From assembly GCF_023109105.1 (NCBI RefSeq), contig NZ_JALDTZ010000025.1, positions 1 to 11,863 of the forward strand: a DNA stretch of 11,863 nucleotides. The letters are read 5' to 3'. Shown here in pieces: positions 1 to 8,095 of this stretch (within the stretch, counting starts at the first letter, position 1; every line of letters begins with the position of its first letter). The position numbers and the translations under genes are program-made. The notes beneath the pieces are model-generated. The model was not told the DNA's origin. It was given only the letters and a program-made list of their open reading frames with translations, and did no database searches. The DNA comes from Streptococcus mitis (GTDB lineage: Bacteria; Bacillota; Bacilli; Lactobacillales; Streptococcaceae).

Positions 1-30
1 TAATTCCACCATAAAAATCCGTTTTAGACT

Positions 31-61
31 AACTTCCACTTTGGTTAGACAAGTGGAAGTT
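31..61. repeat. Perfect 11-bp inverted repeat, possible terminator of the upstream gene
   Basis: AACTTCCACTT (31-41) pairs perfectly with AAGTGGAAGTT (51-61) around a 9-nt loop. A strong hairpin just upstream of the pyrG promoter would fit the terminator of whatever gene precedes the window. The following bases hold only short T stretches, so intrinsic termination is not certain. Positions 62-120 show nothing else I can name. Confidence 0.5.
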
Positions 62-122
62 ACTTTGAGAAGTTACCGTTTTCTGAAAACAATCTTCTTT
101 TTTCATCTTTTACCAATTCAGG

Positions 123-162
123 TTGACAAATGTTCTGCTTTGAGGTATTATATTGTTCGGGC
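123..162 (+). promoter_or_regulatory. pyrG promoter with GGGC initiation site
   Basis: A consensus -35 TTGACA (123-128) and a -10 TATTAT (146-151) are separated by 17 nt. The first purines at the right distance are GGG at 159-161, followed by C162, so the transcript should start GGGC. That start is the hallmark of CTP-sensing reiterative initiation at pyrG in Bacillus subtilis: at low CTP the polymerase stalls before C and adds extra G residues. Promoter placement is read directly; the slippage is inferred from the family. Confidence 0.85.
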
Positions 163-177
163 ACCTCTTTTAGAGGT
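163..177 (+). other. Small leader hairpin between slippage site and attenuator
   Basis: ACCTCT (163-168) and AGAGGT (172-177) form a perfect 6-bp stem with a TTT loop, beginning one base after the initiating GGGC. It has no T-run and is not a terminator. Its position suggests it could shorten the distance between the RNA 5' end and the terminator's pyrimidine-rich arm; that role is inference. Confidence 0.55.
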
Positions 178-181
178 CGGG

Positions 182-217
182 GCTCCCTAGTTACTAGGGA
201 GCTATTTTTGTTTTTTT
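182..217 (+). terminator. pyrG leader attenuator (intrinsic terminator)
   Basis: GCTCCCTAG (182-190) pairs perfectly with CTAGGGAGC (194-202) around a TTA loop and is followed by a long T-rich tract (203-217, interrupted by A204 and G210). It lies between the promoter and pyrG, so it can only act as an attenuator. The 5' arm contains CTCCCT (183-188), which a 5' oligo-G tail made at low CTP could pair with, blocking the terminator and allowing readthrough into pyrG. Confidence 0.85.
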
Positions 218-301
218 AGGAAGTTTTCATGAAAAGTCGTTATTCATAAGGGTCTTGTTTTCTATGTCCCCTCGTAGTTAACAAGGCCTTGAGCATTTTA
301 G

Positions 302-1921
<1,620 letters not shown>

Positions 1922-1930
1922 CCAAATTAG

Positions 1931-1960
1931 AACCTTTGAGAACAATCTCAGAGGTTTTTT
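1931..1960 (+). terminator. Intrinsic terminator after pyrG
   Basis: AACCTTTGAGA (1931-1941) pairs with TCTCAGAGGTT (1946-1956), with one G-T wobble and an ACAA loop, and runs into six T residues (1955-1960). It starts 10 nt past the pyrG stop codon. Confidence 0.93.
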
Positions 1961-1982
1961 GCTTGCATATTTAGGATATGAG

Positions 1983-2032
1983 TTGCAAAATAAAACATAG
2001 TGATATAATTAACATAAATAAAAAGCAGGAGG
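1983..2032 (+). promoter_or_regulatory. Extended -10 promoter and RBS for the choline-binding protein gene
   Basis: A perfect TATAAT (2004-2009) is preceded by TG one base upstream (2001-2002), making an extended -10. A possible -35 TTGCAA (1983-1988) has a short 15-nt spacer. A strong AGGAGG (2027-2032) lies 7 nt before the ATG at 2040. The gene is therefore expressed independently of pyrG. Confidence 0.8.
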
Positions 2033-2039
2033 AAATCCC

Positions 2040-3113
2040 ATGAAAAAAATCACACTATTTAGTTTGTCATTAGCAGGTTTAGCTTTACTAGCTTTCCCTC
2101 ATTCAGGAAATGCCTTCGAATTGGAAGAAGAATGGGTTGTTAAGTGTGGTGTTCAATATCAAGATGGCAAAATTCTTCGATTTAACAATGGTCATGAAGT
2201 GGATATCAAAGTCTTGGATTTGCCAAAAACAGAGAAAATCGAGTGGACGGTTAGTCTCAATGGTCAAGATCAGACTGTCAATTTCCTAGGTCAAGAAAAG
2301 GACAAGTCTATGATTGGCGTAGAAGGGCGTTATCTCAATTTCTATGTACCTTATGGCTATAGAGGAGATATCAAGGTAGAAGCCAAGAGCGGAAACGAAG
2401 TGAAGACCTGGTCAACGAAAGTGGTTGACGATGTACATCATGAAGGTGGAAAGAGAGGCTACTACCGTATTGAAGAATCAAATGATCAATACACTTACCT
2501 CGATGCTAAATGGGATTATCAAACCAAGACTTACACTGCTACCTTACCAGAGACTGTCAATGGTCAAAAAGTCTTTGCTTGGGCAGACTATGACAATGGT
2601 GAGTTGAAACTTGAAAAACAAAAGTCTATTAGTCATAAATATGATGGAGGATCTTTCAAAGAACTTTATCCGATCGTAAAAGCAGAAAGCTGGCTAAAAT
2701 CAGACCAAAATTGGTACTATCAAAAACAAGGCCAACTAGTTCAAAATGCTTGGGTTAAGGACAAGGGAACTTGGTACTTTATGAACGATAAAGGAGTCAT
2801 GTTCAATCAAACTTGGCTCTATCAAGGTGGCAACTGGTATGCCTTTAAATCATCAGGGGCTATGATTGCTGGTGACTGGCTATACGACCAAGGTAAGTGG
2901 TACTATTTATCAACTTCAGGATCCATGAAAGCAAGCACTTGGGTTTATGACAAGGGAGAATGGTATTATGTAAGTTCTTCTGGTGCCATGCTTGCGAATG
3001 ATTGGGTCAAAGACAATGGTAAGTGGTATTATCTAGCTTCATCAGGTAAGATGCTTCGCAATACCTACACGCCAGATGGTTACTACGTTGGCAGCTCAGG
3101 TGCCTGGCAATAA
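2040..3113 (+). CDS. Secreted choline-binding surface protein with an unrecognised N-terminal domain
   Basis: This is a 357-residue exported protein. Residues 1-25 form a signal peptide (MKK, a hydrophobic core, then GNA before F26). Residues 26 to about 215 are a domain rich in aromatic and beta-strand residues that I cannot assign; it looks like one or two beta-sandwich-type units, with a possible junction near 130. From W218 there are six choline-binding repeats at a 20-21 residue period (W218, W238, W259, W280, W301, W322), each with a W-x6-W-Y core and most ending in SSG or SG, then a partial terminal unit (343-357). Such repeats hold proteins non-covalently on phosphocholine of teichoic acids, so it should sit on the cell surface. 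There is a single cysteine (C36), which is unusual in an exported streptococcal protein. No hydrolase or protease motif is visible. The anchor assignment is very secure; the function is unknown. Confidence 0.92.
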   Translation: MKKITLFSLSLAGLALLAFPHSGNAFELEEEWVVKCGVQYQDGKILRFNNGHEVDIKVLDLPKTEKIEWTVSLNGQDQTVNFLGQEKDKSMIGVEGRYLNFYVPYGYRGDIKVEAKSGNEVKTWSTKVVDDVHHEGGKRGYYRIEESNDQYTYLDAKWDYQTKTYTATLPETVNGQKVFAWADYDNGELKLEKQKSISHKYDGGSFKELYPIVKAESWLKSDQNWYYQKQGQLVQNAWVKDKGTWYFMNDKGVMFNQTWLYQGGNWYAFKSSGAMIAGDWLYDQGKWYYLSTSGSMKASTWVYDKGEWYYVSSSGAMLANDWVKDNGKWYYLASSGKMLRNTYTPDGYYVGSSGAWQ

Positions 3114-3117
3114 GAAT

Positions 3118-3265
3118 AATACTCTTCGAAAATCTCTTCAAACCACATCAGCTTCATCCACAACCTCAAAACACTGTTTTGAGCTGACTTCGTCAGTTCT
3201 ATCTACAACCTCAAAGCAGTGCTTTGAGCAACCTGCGGCTAGCTTCCTAGTTTGCTCTAGTATAA
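3118..3265. repeat. Degenerate BOX element (partial boxA, boxB-like units, truncated boxC)
   Basis: The left end, ATACTCTTCGAAAATCTC, matches the start of pneumococcal-type boxA. The expected boxA remainder is missing after about 3152. Two boxB-like hairpins follow: CTCAAAACACTGTTTTGAG (3165-3183) and CTCAAAGCAGTGCTTTGAG (3210-3228), with a CTGACTTCGTCAG hairpin (3184-3196) between them. The boxC-like part, GAGCAACCTGCGGCTAGC onward, ends early at GCTCTAGTATAA, lacking the usual stretch before the terminal AGTAT. Terminal ATACT/AGTAT inverted ends remain. BOX elements are non-autonomous intergenic repeats of S. pneumoniae and close relatives. Recognition is from memory of the family sequence. 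Confidence 0.88.
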
Positions 3266-3266
3266 G

Positions 3267-3297
3267 AAGTCCTTTTCCTTTAAGGAAGAGGCTTTTT
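3267..3297 (+). terminator. Intrinsic terminator between the BOX element and the DUF4651 gene
   Basis: AAG and CCTTTTCC (3267-3278, with T3270 bulged) pair with GGAAGAGG-CTT (3284-3294) around TTTAA, running into TTTTT (3293-3297). It probably ends transcripts of the choline-binding protein gene after they cross the BOX element. Confidence 0.75.
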
Positions 3298-3322
3298 ACT
3301 TGCTTTTCTGCTTCTTCTTCAT

Positions 3323-3351
3323 TTGTCCTAAAGCCTTTTTTGTGTTAAAAT
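3323..3351 (+). promoter_or_regulatory. Extended -10 promoter abutting the DUF4651 start codon
   Basis: TTGTCC (3323-3328), a 17-nt spacer and TAAAAT (3346-3351) with TG at 3343-3344 form a good extended -10 promoter. The first transcribed base should be about 3358-3359, which is the A of the ATG at 3359. It overlaps the alternative upstream ATG at 3350, which would therefore not be in the mRNA. Confidence 0.7.
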
Positions 3352-3358
3352 GAATGGT

Positions 3359-3649
3359 ATGAAAGCTAAAAAAATGTGGATGGCAGGTCTGGCTCTGCTT
3401 GGTATTGGGAGCCTTGCCCTTGTTACAAAAAAAGTTGCAGATGACCATAAGCTCAGGAAGACTCAGGAAGAGTTGACAGCGATTGTGCGAGACCATTTTT
3501 CAGACATGGGGGAAATTGCGACCCTCTATGTTCAAGTTTATGAAAGCAGTCTAGAGAGCTTGGTTGGTGGCGTCGTTTTTGAGGATGGCCGTCATTATAC
3601 CTTTGTCTATGAAAATGAAGACCTAGTCTATGAGGAGGAAGTCTTATGA
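3359..3649 (+). CDS. DUF4651-type small membrane-anchored protein
   Basis: A 96-residue protein if started at 3359; an in-frame ATG at 3350 would add three residues but lies inside the -10 element. The N-terminus has a short positive stretch (KAKK) and one hydrophobic segment (about residues 6-22, MWMAGLALLGIGSLALV). A charged domain follows, with VGGVVFEDGRHYTFVYEN near the C-terminus. It resembles the streptococcal DUF4651 family, which has no assigned function as far as I know. The anchor could be an uncleaved signal, leaving the C-terminal domain outside. No Shine-Dalgarno precedes either start. Its stop overlaps the next gene's start by 4 bp (ATGA), implying translational coupling with the thioredoxin-like gene and perhaps a linked function. 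Confidence 0.82.
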   Translation: MKAKKMWMAGLALLGIGSLALVTKKVADDHKLRKTQEELTAIVRDHFSDMGEIATLYVQVYESSLESLVGGVVFEDGRHYTFVYENEDLVYEEEVL

Positions 3650-3963
3650 TACAACCAGCAAGTTTAGAAGAATTGGCATCTTTAGTTGAAAAGGATGGCA
3701 AGAAGGTCTTTCTTTTTGTGGCGGACTGGTGTGGCGATTGTCGTTATATCTATCCTGCCTTGCCAGAAATTGAGGAGACCAATCCAGAGTTCACCTTTAT
3801 TCGTGTGAACCGAGACCAGTATATGGATTTGGCCAAACTCTGGGATGTTTATGGAATCCCCAGCCTTGTTGTACTAGAAAAGGACAAGGAAATCGGTCGT
3901 TTTGTTAATCGCGACCGTAAAAGTAAGCAACAAATTAACGACTTTTTAGCAGGACTGAAATAG
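3646..3963 (+). CDS. Thioredoxin-family protein (WCGDC)
   Basis: A 105-residue cytosolic thioredoxin-fold protein with no signal peptide. The redox motif is W28-C29-G30-D31-C32 within VADWCGDC, and a cis-proline loop, YGIPSLVV, follows at the expected distance. Thioredoxin proper has WCGPC; an Asp at the third position should change the redox potential and partner choice, so this is better called thioredoxin-like than TrxA. The start overlaps the upstream stop (ATGA), with GAGGAGG about 8 nt before it. The next gene, ytpR, begins 14 nt after the stop, so all are probably in one operon. It likely reduces disulfides in an unknown partner. Confidence 0.92.
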   Translation: MIQPASLEELASLVEKDGKKVFLFVADWCGDCRYIYPALPEIEETNPEFTFIRVNRDQYMDLAKLWDVYGIPSLVVLEKDKEIGRFVNRDRKSKQQINDFLAGLK

Positions 3964-3977
3964 GAGAAAAGGAAACA

Positions 3978-4604
3978 ATGATTTTTACATATAACAAAGA
4001 ACATGTCGGTGATGTCCTTATGGTCATCGTGAAAAACAGTGGAGATGCTAAACTGGATGTGGAACGTAAAGGCAAGGTAGCTCGTGTTCTCTTCAAAGAT
4101 AATGGGGAAACAGTGGCATGGAATATTTTCGAAGTTTCAAGTTTGTTTGAAATTGCAGAGCGCGGTCAAGTCTTTTTATCAGATGAGCAAGTCGCTCGTT
4201 TGAACCAAGAATTGCAGGCGGAAGGATTTACAGAAGAAATTGTCAATGACAAGGAACCTAAGTTTGTTGTTGGTGAGATTGTCGAGATGGTAGCCCATCC
4301 AGATAGTGACCACCTCAACATCTGCCAAGTTGCAGTCGCAAGTGACAAGACTGTACAAATCGTTGCAGGAGCTCCCAATGCGCGTCTTGGGTTGAAAACC
4401 ATTGTAGCTCTTCCTGGAGCTATGATGCCAAAAGGCAATCTCATTTTCCCAGGTGAGCTTCGTGGTGAAAAGAGTTTTGGCATGATGTGTAGTCCTCGTG
4501 AATTGAATCTGCCAAATGCTCCGCAAAAACGTGGTATTATTGAATTATCAGAAGACCAAGTTGTCGGAACTCCATTTGATCCAGCTAAACACTGGACTAC
4601 CTAA
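3978..4604 (+). CDS. ytpR: YtpR family tRNA-binding-domain protein
   Basis: A 208-residue protein with an N-terminal DUF4479-type region (about 1-90) and a C-terminal OB-fold tRNA-binding domain (about 93-200) like the extra domain of bacterial PheT and of MetG/Trbp111. Visible signature pieces are VGEIVEMVAHPDSDHLNICQV, IVAGAPNAR, PG and GMMCSPREL. The family is widespread in Firmicutes and is thought to bind tRNA or similar RNA, but the biological role is unclear. The ATG at 3978 follows AAAGGA (3968-3973). It lies in tight order between the thioredoxin-like gene and the SDR gene, typical of mitis-group streptococci. The family call is firm; the function is open. Confidence 0.93.
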   Translation: MIFTYNKEHVGDVLMVIVKNSGDAKLDVERKGKVARVLFKDNGETVAWNIFEVSSLFEIAERGQVFLSDEQVARLNQELQAEGFTEEIVNDKEPKFVVGEIVEMVAHPDSDHLNICQVAVASDKTVQIVAGAPNARLGLKTIVALPGAMMPKGNLIFPGELRGEKSFGMMCSPRELNLPNAPQKRGIIELSEDQVVGTPFDPAKHWTT

Positions 4605-4645
4605 GAGGTTGTTAGTATCTGATAGACCAGCTAGAAGGAAATAAG

Positions 4646-5407
4646 ATGGCAAAAAATGTAGTGATTACAGGGGCGACATCAGGAATTGGTGAAGCGATTG
4701 CGCGTGCTTATCTAGAGCAGGGTGAGAATGTCGTTCTAACTGGACGACGGATAGACAGACTAGAAACCCTAAAGTCGGAGTTTGCAGAAGTCTTTCCAAA
4801 TCAAATCGTCTGGACCTTTCCACTAGATGTCACGGATATGACCATGGTAAAGACTGTCTGCTCTGATATTCTAGAAACGATAGGTCAGATTGATATTTTG
4901 GTCAACAATGCAGGCTTGGCTCTAGGTTTAGCACCCTATCAGGACTATGAAGAGCTGGATATGTTGACCATGCTGGATACCAATGTCAAAGGTTTGATGG
5001 CAGTTACTCGCTGTTTCTTGCCAGCAATGGTAAAAGCCAATCAAGGACATATCATCAACATGGGGTCAACCGCAGGAATTTATGCCTATGCTGGTGCCGC
5101 TGTTTACTCAGCGACCAAGGCAGCAGTTAAGACCTTTTCAGATGGTCTGCGAATTGATACCATCGCAACGGATATCAAGGTGACGACTATTCAACCGGGA
5201 ATCGTTGAAACAGATTTTTCTACAGTACGTTTTCATGGTGACAAAGAGAGAGCTGCGTCCGTTTACCAAGGAATCGAAGCCTTGCAAGCTCAGGATATTG
5301 CAGACACAGTAGTCTATGTGACCAGTCAACCTCGTCGTGTTCAGATTACAGATATGACCATTATGGCCAATCAACAGGCGACAGGTTTCATGGTTCATAA
5401 AAACTAA
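4646..5407 (+). CDS. Short-chain dehydrogenase/reductase (YdfG-like, NADP-dependent type)
   Basis: A 253-residue classical SDR. The nucleotide-binding motif TGATSGIG is at 8-15, NNAG at 87-90, and the catalytic set is S141, Y154 and K158 (YSATK). PGIVETDF follows as the substrate-side loop. TGRR after the second beta strand, with basic residues at the specificity position, favours NADP(H). The closest well-known relatives are YdfG-type 3-hydroxy acid / L-allo-threonine dehydrogenases, but the substrate cannot be fixed from sequence. AAGGAA lies upstream of the ATG. It is 41 nt after ytpR without a visible terminator, so it is probably the last gene of that operon. The terminator at 5420-5448 closes the unit. 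Confidence 0.92.
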   Translation: MAKNVVITGATSGIGEAIARAYLEQGENVVLTGRRIDRLETLKSEFAEVFPNQIVWTFPLDVTDMTMVKTVCSDILETIGQIDILVNNAGLALGLAPYQDYEELDMLTMLDTNVKGLMAVTRCFLPAMVKANQGHIINMGSTAGIYAYAGAAVYSATKAAVKTFSDGLRIDTIATDIKVTTIQPGIVETDFSTVRFHGDKERAASVYQGIEALQAQDIADTVVYVTSQPRRVQITDMTIMANQQATGFMVHKN

Positions 5408-5419
5408 AAAATTTCCTTG

Positions 5420-5448
5420 AAAAGTTACAAATTTCTGTAACTTTTTTT
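5420..5448 (+). terminator. Intrinsic terminator after the SDR gene
   Basis: AAAGTTACA (5421-5429) pairs with TGTAACTTT (5436-5444) around AATTTC, and the T-run spans 5442-5448. It ends 7 nt before the combox of ssbB, so it shields the competence promoter from upstream readthrough. Confidence 0.9.
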
Positions 5449-5455
5449 GATTTCC

Positions 5456-5476
5456 TACGAATAGATAAGTAGGAGG
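5456..5476 (+). promoter_or_regulatory. ComX/SigX combox and RBS for ssbB
   Basis: TACGAATA (5456-5463) is an exact match to the streptococcal combox (cin-box) recognised by the alternative sigma factor ComX, and it is preceded by a T-rich tract (5442-5453). AGGAGG at 5471-5476 lies 8 nt before the ATG. I see no convincing SigA -35/-10 pair here, so expression is expected mainly during competence. Confidence 0.92.
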
Positions 5477-5484
5477 AAGAAAAT

Positions 5485-5880
5485 ATGTATAATAAAGTTA
5501 TCTTAATTGGACGTTTAACGTCTACACCAGAATTGCACAAAACCAACAATGACAAGTCAGTAGCGCGAGCGACTATTGCAGTCAACCGTCGTTACAAAGA
5601 CCAAAACGGGGAACGCGAAGCCGATTTTGTTAATATGGTCCTTTGGGGTAGACTAGCAGAAACCTTGGCAAGCTACGCAACCAAAGGTAGTCTCATTTCC
5701 GTTGATGGGGAATTGCGTACCCGTCGTTTTGAGAAAAATGGTCAAATGAATTATGTGACCGAAGTGCTTGTTACAGGATTCCAACTTCTGGAAAGTCGTG
5801 CCCAACGTGCTATGCGTGAAAATAACGCAGATCAAGAGTTAGCGGACTTGGTTTTGGAAGAGGAAGAACTACCATTTTAA
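5485..5880 (+). CDS. ssbB: Competence-induced single-stranded DNA-binding protein SsbB
   Basis: A 131-residue SSB with the OB-fold in about residues 1-105 (MYNKVILIGRLTSTPEL, FVNMVLWGRLAETLASY, KGSLISVDGELRTR) and a short linker to the acidic C-terminal tip EEEELPF, which in SSBs recruits partner proteins. At 131 residues it is shorter than the essential SsbA type, as expected for the competence paralog. SsbB coats and protects imported single-stranded DNA during transformation. The combox upstream and terminators on both sides make it a monocistronic late-competence gene. The SsbB rather than SsbA call rests on length and combox, and is strong. Confidence 0.95.
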   Translation: MYNKVILIGRLTSTPELHKTNNDKSVARATIAVNRRYKDQNGEREADFVNMVLWGRLAETLASYATKGSLISVDGELRTRRFEKNGQMNYVTEVLVTGFQLLESRAQRAMRENNADQELADLVLEEEELPF

Positions 5881-5885
5881 ACATT

Positions 5886-5914
5886 AAAAAGTCTGAGTTG
5901 GTCTCAGGCTTTTT
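5886..5914 (+). terminator. Intrinsic terminator after ssbB
   Basis: AAAAAGTCTGAG (5886-5897) pairs with CTCAGGCTTTTT (5903-5914) over 12 bp with one G-T wobble and a TTGGT loop. The T-run is 5910-5914. The start is 5 nt after the ssbB stop. The same 5' arm can pair perfectly with a second 3' arm at 5927-5937. Confidence 0.92.
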
Positions 5915-5938
5915 ATCTTGAGAAAGTCAGACTTTTTT

Positions 5939-5955
5939 CTTGACTATTTCTGACC
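5939..5955 (-). promoter_or_regulatory. Probable CtsR operator over the groESL -35
   Basis: On the minus strand this reads GGTCAGAAATAGTCAAG, close to the CtsR heptad direct repeat (RGTCAAA, NAN, RGTCAAA) with one mismatch in each heptad and the correct 3-nt spacing. It fully covers the -35 TTGACT at 5940-5945, so bound CtsR would block polymerase. Recognition is by consensus from memory. Confidence 0.75.
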
Positions 5956-5967
5956 AAGTGATACAAT
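5940..5967 (+). promoter_or_regulatory. groESL SigA promoter (extended -10)
   Basis: TTGACT (5940-5945) and TACAAT (5962-5967) are 16 nt apart, with TG at 5959-5960 one base before the -10. Transcription should begin near 5974-5975, just upstream of the CIRCE. Confidence 0.88.
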
Positions 5968-5978
5968 AGAACTATGAT

Positions 5979-6005
5979 TTAGCACTCAGATATAAAGAGT
6001 GCTAA
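5979..6005 (+). promoter_or_regulatory. CIRCE operator (HrcA binding site)
   Basis: TTAGCACTC (5979-5987) and GAGTGCTAA (5997-6005) are perfect inverted arms with the standard 9-nt spacer. This is the CIRCE element bound by the HrcA repressor. It begins just after the predicted start site, so it would block early elongation and also lie in the 5' UTR. Confidence 0.98.
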
Positions 6006-6035
6006 TACTATCTATCTCATTATGGAGGAAATCAG

Positions 6036-6320
6036 ATGTTGAAACCATTAGGGGACCGTGTGGTCTTAAAAATCGAAGAAAAAGAACAAACTGTTGGAGG
6101 TTTTGTCCTCGCAGGTTCAGCCCAAGAAAAAACCAAAACAGCTCAAGTTGTGGCTACTGGACAAGGTGTTCGTACCTTGAACGGTGACTTAGTTGCTCCA
6201 AGTGTTAAAGCTGGAGACCGTGTCTTGGTTGAAGCTCACGCAGGTCTTGATGTCAAAGATGGCGATGAAAAGTACATCATCGTAGGCGAAGCGAACATCT
6301 TGGCTATCATTGAAGAATAG
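6036..6320 (+). CDS. groES: Co-chaperonin GroES (Hsp10)
   Basis: A 94-residue GroES of normal length. It starts [12 protein letters not shown], has the mobile-loop region around [14 protein letters not shown], then [38 protein letters not shown] at the end. It forms the heptameric lid on GroEL and closes the folding chamber in the cytosol. GGAGG (6024-6028) lies 7 nt before the ATG. It is the first gene of the heat-shock operon, with groEL 15 nt downstream, under the CIRCE and probable CtsR sites. Confidence 0.97.
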   Translation: MLKPLGDRVVLKIEEKEQTVGGFVLAGSAQEKTKTAQVVATGQGVRTLNGDLVAPSVKAGDRVLVEAHAGLDVKDGDEKYIIVGEANILAIIEE

Positions 6321-7958
<1,638 letters not shown>

Positions 7959-7990
7959 GATTTCCATAGAAAACAACTTATAAAAAACAC

Positions 7991-8020
7991 AAAAGGAGGG
8001 AATGCCTACCCCTCCTTTTT
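7991..8020 (+). terminator. Intrinsic terminator of groESL
   Basis: AAAAGGAGGG (7991-8000) pairs perfectly with CCCTCCTTTT (8010-8019) around a 9-nt loop, with the T-run at 8016-8020. Confidence 0.94.
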
Positions 8021-8043
8021 ATGCTATTCACTTCTAAATAGAT

Positions 8044-8089
8044 TTGAGCTCTCCTAACTTATATGATAAAATAAGACTAGAAAAAGGAG
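8044..8089 (+). promoter_or_regulatory. queH promoter and RBS
   Basis: TTGAGC (8044-8049) and TAAAAT (8067-8072) are 17 nt apart, with TG at 8064-8065 forming an extended -10. AGGAG (8085-8089) is 6 nt before the ATG. No preQ1-type riboswitch pattern is visible in the short leader. Confidence 0.78.
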
Positions 8090-8095
8090 AAGAAC

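Noticed and set aside
3165..3228. CRISPR-like or small-RNA repeats
   Set aside because: The two similar hairpins are boxB-like units of a BOX element; there are no regular spacers.
3076..3348. 90-codon open frame across the BOX element
   Set aside because: It overlaps the end of the choline-binding gene in another frame, and its translation is low-complexity Ser/Thr from the repeat. It has no family resemblance.
5999..6187. 62-codon plus-strand frame overlapping CIRCE and groES
   Set aside because: Out of frame with groES and covering its RBS; the translation looks random and Arg/Ser/Cys-rich.
8021..8095. preQ1 riboswitch before queH
   Set aside because: The leader after the predicted start site is only about 15-20 nt, and no pseudoknot-type preQ1 aptamer pattern is visible.
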